Shown piece after piece: positions 11,101 to 22,018 of a stretch of DNA of 64,000 nucleotides (positions are counted from its first letter, which is position 1; the number at the start of each line of letters is the position of its first letter). The DNA lies in the NCBI GenBank assembly GCA_964036665.1, contig OZ038530.1, positions 4,216,001-4,280,000 on the forward strand. Direction: 5' to 3'. Both the position numbers and the translations under genes were made by a program. This stretch comes from Gordius sp. MW1 (taxonomy: Eukaryota; Nematomorpha; Gordioida; Gordea; Gordiidae). The notes below the pieces were generated by a model. That model was not told the origin of the DNA. It ran no database searches and was given only the letters and a program-made list of their open reading frames with translations.

Positions 11101-12042
11101 ATTTTTCTTTCAACCGTATTCATCCTATGAAAGTTGTCGTTTTCAGACGTGGTTTCCATGATAAAAAGTAAAAATTTATCAGAATCAGAAAACTATTGCT
11201 TTGAAACAATGATCGCATAGTGCATTTTTGAAAAATTAAGCACTCACGTTGCGATACAACAAACTAATCGCAACAATAAAACGTTGTCTTTTGTCAAAAT
11301 GATAGTTCTCGCAGCTTAAAACCTCTTTTCGGAAGTCAATCGAGGATAATAGGATTCTCAAATTGGCTTACTTTTATATATTTTTTCATGCTCTTTCACA
11401 TAGAATTGAAAAAAATAAATATTTTTACCTCAAAATTTTTAACATATTTTCCTTTCAACCGTATGCATCCGATGAAAGTTGTCGTTTTCAGACGTGGTTT
11501 CTATGATCCCAAGTCAAAATTTATCAGATCTGAAAACTATTACTTTGAAATCATGATCGCATAGAGCCATTTTCAAAAATTAAGCACTCACGTTGCGATA
11601 CAACAAACTAATTGCAACAATAAAACGTTGTCTTTTGTCAAAATGATAGTTCTCGCAGTTTAAAACCTCTTTGCGGAAGTCAATGGATAATAGGATTCTC
11701 AAATTGGCTTACTTTTATATATTTTTTCATGCTCTTTCACATAGAATCGAAAAAAATAAATATTTTTACCTCAAAATTTTTCACATATTTTCCTTTCAAC
11801 CGTATGCATCCGATGAAAGTTGTCGTTTTCAGACGTGGTTTCTATGATCCCAAGTAAAAATTTATCAGATCTGAAAACTATTACTTTGAAATCATGATCG
11901 CATAGAGCCATTTTCAAAAATTAAGCACTCACGTTGCGATACAACAAACTAATTGCAACAATAAAACGTTGTCTTTTGTCAAAATGATAGTTCTTGCAGC
12001 TTAAAACCTCTTTGCGGAAGTCAATCGAGGATAATAGGATTG

Positions 12043-14205
12043 TCAAATTGGCTTACTTTTATATATTTTTTCATGCTCTTTCACATAGAATCGAAAAAAA
12101 TAAATATTTTTACCTCAAAATTTTTCACATATTTTTCTTTGAACCGTATGCATCCGATGAAAGTTGTCGTTTTCAGACGTGGTTTCCATGATAAAAAGTA
12201 AAAATTTATCAGAATCAGAAAATTATTACTTTGAAATCATGATCGCATAGTGCATTTTTGAAAAATTAAGCACTAACGTTGCGATACAACAAACTAATCG
12301 CAACAATAAAACGTTGTCTTTTGTCAAAATGATAGTTCTCGCAGCTTAAAACCTCTTTTCGGAAGTCAATCGAGGATAATAGGATTCTCAAATTGGCCTA
12401 CCTTTATATATTTTTTCATGCTCTTTCACATAGAATTGAAAAAAATAAATATTTTTACCTCAAAATTTTTCACATATTTTTCTTTGAACCGTATTCATCC
12501 GATGAAAGTTGTCGTTTTCAGACGTGGTTTCTATGATCCCAAGTAAAAATTTATCAGAATCTAAAAACTATTACTTTGAAATCATGATCGCATAGAGCAG
12601 TTTTCGAAAATTAAGCACTCACGTTGCGATACAACAAACTAATCGCAACAATAAAACGTTGTCTTTTTCTTTTGTCAAAATGATAATTCTCGCAGCTTAA
12701 AACCTCTTTTCGGAAGTCAATCGAGGATAATAGGATTCTCAAATTGGCCTACTTTTATATATTTTTTCATGCTCTTTCACATAGAATCGAAAAAAAAAAT
12801 ATTTTTACCTCAAAATTTTTCACACATTTTTCTTTCAACCGTATTCATCCGATGAAAGTTGTCGTTTTCAGACGTGGTTTCCATGATAAAAAGTAAAAAT
12901 TTATCAGAATCAGAAAACTATTTCTTTGAAATCATGATCGCATAGTGCATTTTTGAAAAATTAAGCACTCACGTTGCGATACAACAAACTAATCGCAACA
13001 ATAAAACGTTGTCTTTTGTCAAAATGATAGTTCTCGCAGCTTAAAACCTCTTTTCGGAAGTCAATCGAGGATAATAGGATTCTCAAATTGGCCTACCTTT
13101 ATATATTTTTTCATGCTCTTTCACATAGAATCGGAAAAAATAAATATTTTTACCTCAAAATTTTTCACATATTTTTCTTTGAACCGTATTCATCCGATGA
13201 AAGTTGTCGTTTTCAGACGTGGTTTTTATGATCCCAAGTAAAAATTTATCAGGATCTAAAAACTATTACTTTGAAATCATGATCGCATAGAGCAGTTTTC
13301 GAAAATTAAGCACTCACGTTGCGATACAACAAACTAATCGCAACAATAAAACGTTGTCTTTTGTCAAAATGATAGTTCTCGCAGCTTAAAACCTCTTTTC
13401 GGAAGTCAATCGAGGATAATAGGATTCTCAAATTGGCCTACTTTTATATATTTTTTCATGCTCTTTCACATAGAATTGGAAAAAAAAAATATTTTTACCT
13501 CAAAATTTTTCACATATTTTTCTTTCAACCGTATTCATCCGATGAAAGTTGTCGTTTTCAGACGTGGTTTCCATGATAAAAAGTAAAAATTTATCAGAAT
13601 CAGAAAACTATTGCTTTGAAACAATGATCGCATAGTGCATTTTTGAAAAATTAAGCACTCACGTTGCGATACAACAAACTAATCGCAACAATAAAACGTT
13701 GTCTTTTGTCAAAATGATAGTTCTCGCAGCTTAAAACCTCTTTTCGGAAGTCAATCGAGGATAATAGGATTCTCAAATTGGCTTACTTTTATATATTTTT
13801 TCATGCTCTTTCACATAGAATTGAAAAAAATAAATATTTTTACCTCAAAATTTTTCACATATTTTCCTTTCAACCGTATGCATCCGATGAAAGTTGTCGT
13901 TTTCAGACGTGGTTTCTATGATCCCAAGTAAAAATTTATCAGATCTGAAAACTATTACTTTGAAATCATGATCGCATAGAGCCATTTTCAAAAATTAAGC
14001 ACTCACGTTGCGATACAACAAACTAATTGCAACAATAAAACGTTGTCTTTTGTCAAAATGATAGTTCTTGCAGCTTAAAACCTCTTTGCGGAAGTCAATC
14101 GAGGATAATAGGATTGTCAAATTGGCTTACTTTTATATATTTTTTCATGCTCTTTCACATAGAATCGAAAAAAATAAATATTTTTACCTCAAAATTTTTC
14201 ACATA
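12043..14205 (+). repeat. ~2.16-kb segment, near-identical copy at 16.19-18.35 kb
   Basis: About six monomers match 16,185-18,347 at a constant offset of 4,142 bp (12 monomers). Shared private marks include the 16-base spacer (12,661 and 16,803), TGATAATTCTC beside it, CACACATTTTTC (about 12,822 and 16,964), the AATCGGAAAAAA variant (13,131 and 17,273) and TCAGGATCT (13,249 and 17,391). A third, shorter copy with the same 16-base spacer covers about 17,970-19,330 (offset 6,216 bp, 18 monomers) but reads TGATAGTTCTC. The breakpoints are estimates from the first differing bases. Confidence 0.8.
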
Positions 14206-14974
14206 TTTTCCTTTCAACCGTATGCATCCGATGAAAGTTGTCGTTTTCACACGTGGTTTCTATGATCCCAAGTAAAAATTTATCAGAATCTGAAAACTAT
14301 TACTTTGAAATCATGATCGCATAGAGCCATTTTCAAAAATTAAGCACTCACGTTGCGATACAACAAACTAATTGCAACAATAAAACGTTGTCTTTTGTCA
14401 AAATGATAGTTCTCGCAGCTTAAAACCTCTTTGCGGAAGTCAGTCGAGGAATAGGATTCTCAAATTGGCTTACTTTTATATATTTTTTCATGCTCTTTCA
14501 CATAGAATCGAAAAAAATAAATATTTTTACCTCAAAATTTTTCACATATTTTTCTTTGAACCGTATTCATCCGATGAAAGTTGTCGTTTTCAGACGTCGT
14601 TTCTATGATCCCAAGTAAAAATTTATCAGAATCTAAAAACTATTACTTTGAAATCATGATCGCATAGTGCATTTTTGAAAAATTAAGCACTCATGTTGCG
14701 AAACAACAAACTAATCGCAACAATAAAACGTTGTCTTTTGTCAAAATGATAGTTCTCGCAGCTTAAAACCTCTTTTCGGAAGTCAATCGAGGATAATAGG
14801 ATTCTCAAATTGGCCTACTTTTATATATTTTTTCATGCTCTTTCACATAGAATCGAAAAAAAAAAAATATTTTTACCTCAAAATTTTTCACATATTTTTC
14901 TTTGAACCGTATTCATCCGATGAAAGTTGTCGTTTTCAGACGTCGTTTCTATGATCCCAAGTAAAAATTTATCA

Positions 14975-16350
14975 GATCTGAAAACTATTACTTTGAAATC
15001 ATGATTGCATAGAGCCATTTTCAAAAATTAAGCACTCACGTTGCGATACAACAAACTAATTGCAACAATAAAACGTTGTCTTTTGTCAAAATGATAGTTC
15101 TTGCAGCTTAAAACCTCTTTGCGGAAGTCAATCGAGGATAATAGGATTGTCAAATTGGCTTACTTTTATATATTTTTTCATGCTCTTTCACATAGAATCG
15201 AAAAAAAATAAATATTTTTACCTCAAAATTTTTCACATATTTTTCTTTGAACCGTATGCATCCGATGAAAGTTGTCGTTTTCAGACGTGGTTTCCATGAT
15301 AAAAAGTAAAAATTTATCAGAATCAGAAAATTATTACTTTGAAATCATGATCGCATAGTGCATTTTTGAAAAATTAAGCACTAACGTTGCGATACAACAA
15401 ACTAATCGCAACAATAAAACGTTGTCTTTTGTCAAAATGATAGTTCTCGCAGCTTAAAACCTCTTTTCGGAAGTCAATCGAGGATAATAGGATTCTCAAA
15501 TTGGCCTACCTTTATATATTTTTTCATGCTCTTTCACATAGAATCGAAAAAAATAAATATTTTTACCTCAAAATTTTTCACATATTTTCCTTTCAACCGT
15601 ATGCATCCGATGAAAGTTGTCGTTTTCAGACGTGGTTTCTATGATCCCAAGTAAAAATTTATCAGATCTGAAAACTATTACTTTGAAATCATGATTGCAT
15701 AGAGCCATTTTCAAAAATTAAGCACTCACGTTGCGATACAACAAACTAATTGCAACAATAAAACGTTGTCTTTTGTCAAAATGATAGTTCTTGCAGCTTA
15801 AAACCTCTTTGCGGAAGTCAATCGAGGATAATAGGATTGTCAAATTGGCTTACTTTTATATATTTTTTCATGCTCTTTCACATAGAATCGAAAAAAATAA
15901 ATATTTTTACCTCAAAATTTTTCACATATTTTTCTTTGAACCGTATGCATCCGATGAAAGTTGTCGTTTTCAGACGTGGTTTCCATGATAAAAAGTAAAA
16001 ATTTATCAGAATCAGAAAATTATTACTTTGAAATCATGATCGCATAGTGCATTTTTGAAAAATTAAGCACTAACGTTGCGATACAACAAACTAATCGCAA
16101 CAATAAAACGTTGTCTTTTGTCAAAATGATAGTTCTCGCAGCTTAAAACCTCTTTTCGGAAGTCAATCGAGGATAATAGGATTCTCAAATTGGCTTACTT
16201 TTATATATTTTTTCATGCTCTTTCACATAGAATCGAAAAAAATAAATATTTTTACCTCAAAATTTTTCACATATTTTTCTTTGAACCGTATGCATCCGAT
16301 GAAAGTTGTCGTTTTCAGACGTGGTTTCCATGATAAAAAGTAAAAATTTA
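14975..16350 (+). repeat. Tandem two-monomer duplications (690 bp)
   Basis: The private variant ATGATTGCATAG occurs at 15,001 and again at 15,691, 690 bp apart, followed each time by TTCTTGCAGC, GGATTGTCAAATTGG and CACTAACG. A further monomer of the CACTAACG type is repeated at about 16,068 and 16,413 (345 bp apart). Together these show a local run of one- and two-monomer duplications inside the left domain. Confidence 0.7.
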
Positions 16351-18347
16351 TCAGAATCAGAAAATTATTACTTTGAAATCATGATCGCATAGTGCATTTT
16401 TGAAAAATTAAGCACTAACGTTGCGATACAACAAACTAATCGCAACAATAAAACGTTGTCTTTTGTCAAAATGATAGTTCTCGCAGCTTAAAACCTCTTT
16501 TCGGAAGTCAATCGAGGATAATAGGATTCTCAAATTGGCCTACCTTTATATATTTTTTCATGCTCTTTCACATAGAATTGAAAAAAATAAATATTTTTAC
16601 CTCAAAATTTTTCACATATTTTTCTTTGAACCGTATTCATCCGATGAAAGTTGTCGTTTTCAGACGTGGTTTCTATGATCCCAAGTAAAAATTTATCAGA
16701 ATCTAAAAACTATTACTTTGAAATCATGATCGCATAGAGCAGTTTTCGAAAATTAAGCACTCACGTTGCGATACAACAAACTAATCGCAACAATAAAACG
16801 TTGTCTTTTTCTTTTGTCAAAATGATAATTCTCGCAGCTTAAAACCTCTTTTCGGAAGTCAATCGAGGATAATAGGATTCTCAAATTGGCCTACTTTTAT
16901 ATATTTTTTCATGCTCTTTCACATAGAATCGAAAAAAAAAATATTTTTACCTCAAAATTTTTCACACATTTTTCTTTCAACCGTATTCATCCGATGAAAG
17001 TTGTCGTTTTCAGACGTGGTTTCCATGATAAAAAGTAAAAATTTATCAGAATCAGAAAACTATTTCTTTGAAATCATGATCGCATAGTGCATTTTTGAAA
17101 AATTAAGCACTCACGTTGCGATACAACAAACTAATCGCAACAATAAAACGTTGTCTTTTGTCAAAATGATAGTTCTCGCAGCTTAAAACCTCTTTTCGGA
17201 AGTCAATCGAGGATAATAGGATTCTCAAATTGGCCTACCTTTATATATTTTTTCATGCTCTTTCACATAGAATCGGAAAAAATAAATATTTTTACCTCAA
17301 AATTTTTCACATATTTTTCTTTGAACCGTATTCATCCGATGAAAGTTGTCGTTTTCAGACGTGGTTTTTATGATCCCAAGTAAAAATTTATCAGGATCTA
17401 AAAACTATTACTTTGAAATCATGATCGCATAGAGCAGTTTTCGAAAATTAAGCACTCACGTTGCGATACAACAAACTAATCGCAACAATAAAACGTTGTC
17501 TTTTGTCAAAATGATAGTTCTCGCAGCTTAAAACCTCTTTTCGGAAGTCAATCGAGGATAATAGGATTCTCAAATTGGCCTACTTTTATATATTTTTTCA
17601 TGCTCTTTCACATAGAATTGGAAAAAAAAAATATTTTTACCTCAAAATTTTTCACATATTTTTCTTTCAACCGTATTCATCCGATGAAAGTTGTCGTTTT
17701 CAGACGTGGTTTCCATGATAAAAAGTAAAAATTTATCAGAATCAGAAAACTATTGCTTTGAAACAATGATCGCATAGTGCATTTTTGAAAAATTAAGCAC
17801 TCACGTTGCGATACAACAAACTAATCGCAACAATAAAACGTTGTCTTTTGTCAAAATGATAGTTCTCGCAGCTTAAAACCTCTTTTCGGAAGTCAATCGA
17901 GGATAATAGGATTCTCAAATTGGCTTACTTTTATATATTTTTTCATGCTCTTTCACATAGAATTGAAAAAAATAAATATTTTTACCTCAAAATTTTTCAC
18001 ATATTTTCCTTTCAACCGTATGCATCCGATGAAAGTTGTCGTTTTCAGACGTGGTTTCTATGATCCCAAGTAAAAATTTATCAGATCTGAAAACTATTAC
18101 TTTGAAATCATGATCGCATAGAGCCATTTTCAAAAATTAAGCACTCACGTTGCGATACAACAAACTAATTGCAACAATAAAACGTTGTCTTTTGTCAAAA
18201 TGATAGTTCTTGCAGCTTAAAACCTCTTTGCGGAAGTCAATCGAGGATAATAGGATTGTCAAATTGGCTTACTTTTATATATTTTTTCATGCTCTTTCAC
18301 ATAGAATCGAAAAAAATAAATATTTTTACCTCAAAATTTTTCACATA
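16185..18347 (+). repeat. ~2.16-kb segment, second copy of 12.04-14.21 kb
   Basis: Offset 4,142 bp from the first copy throughout, with all the private marks listed there. The left edge is where GGATTGTCAAATTGG (12,034-12,048) becomes GGATTCTCAAATTGG (about 16,180). The right edge is where this copy continues with TTTCTTTGAACC and the first copy with TTTCCTTTCAACC. It is followed directly by the third, shorter copy (about 17,970-19,330, overlapping the end of this one). Confidence 0.8.
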
Positions 18348-19329
18348 TTTTTCTTTGAACCGTATGCATCCGATGAAAGTTGTCGTTTTCAGACGTGGTT
18401 TCCATGATAAAAAGTAAAAATTTATCAGAATCAGAAAATTATTACTTTGAAATCATGATCGCATAGTGCATTTTTGAAAAATTAAGCACTAACGTTGCGA
18501 TACAACAAACTAATCGCAACAATAAAACGTTGTCTTTTGTCAAAATGATAGTTCTCGCAGCTTAAAACCTCTTTTCGGAAGTCAATCGAGGATAATAGGA
18601 TTCTCAAATTGGCCTACCTTTATATATTTTTTCATGCTCTTTCACATAGAATTGAAAAAAATAAATATTTTTACCTCAAAATTTTTCACATATTTTTCTT
18701 TGAACCGTATTCATCCGATGAAAGTTGTCGTTTTCAGACGTGGTTTCTATGATCCCAAGTAAAAATTTATCAGAATCTAAAAACTATTACTTTGAAATCA
18801 TGATCGCATAGAGCAGTTTTCGAAAATTAAGCACTCACGTTGCGATACAACAAACTAATCGCAACAATAAAACGTTGTCTTTTTCTTTTGTCAAAATGAT
18901 AGTTCTCGCAGCTTAAAACCTCTTTTCGGAAGTCAATCGAGGATAATAGGATTCTCAAATTGGCCTACTTTTATATATTTTTTCATGCTCTTTCACATAG
19001 AATCGAAAAAAAAAAATATTTTTACCTCAAAATTTTTCACACATTTTTCTTTCAACCGTATTCATCCGATGAAAGTTGTCGTTTTCAGACGTGGTTTCCA
19101 TGATAAAAAGTAAAAATTTATCAGAATCAGAAAACTATTTCTTTGAAATCATGATCGCATAGTGCATTTTTGAAAAATTAAGCACTCACGTTGCGATACA
19201 ACAAACTAATCGCAACAATAAAACGTTGTCTTTTGTCAAAATGATAGTTCTCGCAGCTTAAAACCTCTTTTCGGAAGTCAATCGAGGATAATAGGATTCT
19301 CAAATTGGCCTACCTTTATATATTTTTTC

Positions 19330-20309
19330 ATGCTCTTTCACATAGAATCGAAAAAAAAAAATATTTTTACCTCAAAATTTTTCACATATTTTTCTTTCAA
19401 CCGTATTCATCCGATGAAAGTTGTCGTTTTCAGACGTGGTTTCCATGATAAAAAGTAAAAATTTATCAGAATCAGAAAACTATTTCTTTGAAATCATGAT
19501 CGCATAGTGCATTTTTGAAAAATTAAGCACTCACGTTGCGATACAACAAACTAATCGCAACAATAAAACGTTGTCTTTTGTCAAAATGATAGTTCTCGCA
19601 GCTTAAAACCTCTTTTCGGAAGTCAATCGAGGATAATAGGATTCTCAAATTGGCCTACCTTTATATATTTTTTCATGCTCTTTCACATAGAATCGAAAAA
19701 AATAAATATTTTTACCTCAAAATTTTTCACATATTTTCCTTTCAACCGTATGCATCCGATGAAAGTTGTCGTTTTCAGACGTGGTTTCTATGATCCCAAG
19801 TAAAAATTTATCAGAATCTGAAAACTATTACTTTGAAATCATGATCGCATAGAGCCATTTTCAAAAATTAAGCACTCACGTTGCGATACAACAAACTAAT
19901 CGCAACAATAAAACGTTGTCTTTTGTCAAAATGATAGTTCTCGCAGCTTAAAACCTCTTTGCGGAAGTCAATCGAGGATAATAGGATTCTCAAATTGGCT
20001 TACTTTTATATATTTTTTCATGCTCTTTCACATAGAATCGAAAAAAATAAATATTTTTACCTCAAAATTTTTCACATATTTTCCTTTCAACCGTATGCAT
20101 CCGATGAAAGTTGTCGTTTTCAGACGTGGTTTTTATGATCCCAAGTAAAAATTTATCAGAATCTGAAAACTATTACTTTGAAATCATGATCGCATAGAGC
20201 CATTTTCAAAAATTAAGCACTCACGTTGCGATACAACAAACTAATTGCAACAATAAAACGTTGTCTTTTGTCAAAATGATAGTTCTCGCAGCTTAAAACC
20301 TCTTTGCGG
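19330..20309 (+). repeat. D-B-B monomer run matching 9.3-10.3 kb
   Basis: The run of a D-type monomer (AACTATTTCTTTGAAATC), then a B-type preceded by GGCCTACC and lacking the AATTGC change, then a B-type with TTTTTATGATCC repeats the order at about 9,310-10,298. The offset at AGACGTG is 10,011 bp (10,111 and 20,122), or 29 monomers. One difference is GACGTGATTT at 10,112 against GACGTGGTTT here. Confidence 0.6.
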
Positions 20310-21334
20310 AAGTCAATCGAGGATAATAGGATTCTCAAATTGGCTTACTTTTATAAATTTTTTCATGCTCTTTCACATAGAATCGAAAAAAATAAATATT
20401 TTTACCTCAAAATTTTTCACATATTTTTCTTTGAACCGTATTCATCCGATGAAAGTTGTCGTTTTCAGACGTCGTTTCTATGATCCCAAGTAAATATTTA
20501 TCAGAATCTAAAAACTATTACTTTGAAATCATGATCGCATAGTGCATTTTTGAAAAATTAAGCACTCACGTTGCGATACAACAAACTAATCGCAACAATA
20601 AAACGTTGTCTTTTGTCAAAATGATAGTTCTCGCAGCTTAAAACCTCTTTTCGGAAGTCAATCGAGGATAATAGGATTCTCAAATTGGCCTACTTTTATG
20701 TATTTTTTCATGCTCTTTCAAATCGAAAAAAAAAATATTTTTACCTCAAAATTTTTCACATATTTTTCTTCAACCGTATTCATCCGATGAAAGTTGTCGT
20801 TTTCAGACGTGGTTTCCATGATAAAAAATAAAAATTTATCAGAATCAGAAAACTATTACTTTGAAATCATGATCGCATAGTGCATTTTTGAAAATTAAGC
20901 ACTCACGTTGCGATACAACAAACTAATCGCAACAATAAAACGTTGTCTTTTGTCAAAATGATAGTTCTCGCAGCTTAAAATCTCTTTTCGGAAGTAAATC
21001 GATGATAATAGGATTCTCAAATTGGCTAACTTTTATATATTTTTTCATGCTCTTTCACATAGAATCGAAAAAAATAAATATTTTTACCTCAAAATTTTTC
21101 ACATATTTTTCTTTGAACCGTATTCATCCGATGAAAGTTGTCTTTTTCAGACGTGGTTTCTATGATCCCAAGTAAAAATTTATCAGAATCTGAAAACTAT
21201 TACTTTGAAATCATGATCGCATAGACCAGTTTTCAAAAATTAAGCAATCACGTTGCGATACAACAAACTAATCGCAAAATAAAACGTTGTCTTTTGTAAA
21301 AATGATAGTTCTCGCAGTTTAAACCTCTTTTCGG
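20310..21334 (+). repeat. Three-monomer module with right-half marks inside the left half
   Basis: Monomers 20,310-20,654, 20,655-20,991 and 20,992-21,334 carry, in order, AAGTAAATATTTATC, a GGCCTAC D-type with GATAAAAA and ATTACTTTGAAATC, and a monomer with AAGTAAATCGATGAT, GTCTTTTTCAG, GACCAGTTTTC and AAGCAATCACG. The GACCAG, AAGCAATC and CGATGAT marks are otherwise seen only beyond about 30.8 kb. The same order of three is found at 62,414-63,436. The monomers are more eroded than their neighbours: the second lacks CATAG before AATCG and the third has several one-base losses. The last monomer keeps GATCCCAAG, so it is a hybrid. Confidence 0.75.
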
Positions 21335-22018
21335 AAGTCAATCGAGGATAATAGGATTCTTAAATTGGCTTACTTTTATATTTTTTCATGCTCTTTCACA
21401 TAGAATCGAAAAAAAATAATATTTTTACCTCAAAATTTTTCACATATTTTTCTTTGAACCGTATTCATCCGATGAAAGTTGTCGTTTTCAGACGTCGTTT
21501 CTATGATCCCAAGTAAAAATTTATCAGAATCTAAAAACTATTACTTTGAAATCATGATCGCATAGTGCATTTTTGAAAAATTAAGCACTCACGTTGCGAT
21601 ACAACAAACTAATCGCAACAATAAAACGTTGTCTTTTGTCAAAATGATAGTTCTCGCAGCTTAAAACCTCTTTTCGGAAGTCAATCGAGGATAATAGGAT
21701 TCTCAAATTGCCCTACTTTTATATATTTTTTCATGCTCTTTCACATAGAATCGGAAAAAAAAGATTTTTAACTCAAAATTTTCACATATTTTTCTTTCAA
21801 CCGTATTCATCCGATGAAAGTTGTCGTTTTCAGACGTCGTTTCTATGATCCCAAGTAAAAATTTATCAGAATCTAAAAACTATTACTTTGAAATCATGAT
21901 CGCATAGTGCATTTTGAAAAATTAAGCACTCACGTTGCGATACAACAAACTAATCGCAACAATAAAACGTTGTCTTTTGTCAAAATGATAGTTCTCGCAG
22001 CTTAAAACCTCTTTTCGG
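21335..22018 (+). repeat. Two transitional monomers
   Basis: Monomers of 343 and 341 bp. The first is C-type (GACGTCGTTT, AATCTAAAAA). The second is D-type with AATCGGAAAAAAAAGATTTTTA, the same A-run form used in several D positions of the HOR that follows, and the shortened TGCATTTTGAAAAATT. They look like the eroded left edge of the 1,377-bp HOR array. Confidence 0.65.

Larger units (their letters stand above)
1..20309 (+). repeat. Left domain: mixed 345-bp monomers in a decayed four-monomer HOR
   Basis: Monomer subtypes recur in a recognisable but irregular order. C has TTTGAACCGTATTC, GACGTCGTTT and AATCTAAAAA. D has GGCCTAC, an A-run without TAAAT, GATAAAAAG and often TTGCTTTGAAACAATG. 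E has GAATTG, TTTCCTTTCAACC and TCAGATCTG. B has TTTCCTTTCAACCGTATGC, GATCCCAAG, gagcc and AATTGC. The C-D-E-B order gives spacings between AGTCAGTCG marks of 1,721, 1,722 and 1,377 bp (at 1,342; 3,063; 4,785; 6,162), that is 5, 5 and 4 monomers. Added or replaced monomers then blur the order. All spacers here are the 10-base form or, in three monomers, the 16-base form. Confidence 0.85.

Noticed and set aside
11994-18407. Four 65-codon frames beginning ATGCAGCTTAAAACC-like (ATGATAGTTC region)
   Set aside because: They are the same stretch of duplicated monomers carrying TTCTTGCAGC. Their repetition reflects segment copying, not selection. No ribosomal, domain or codon-use signal is visible.
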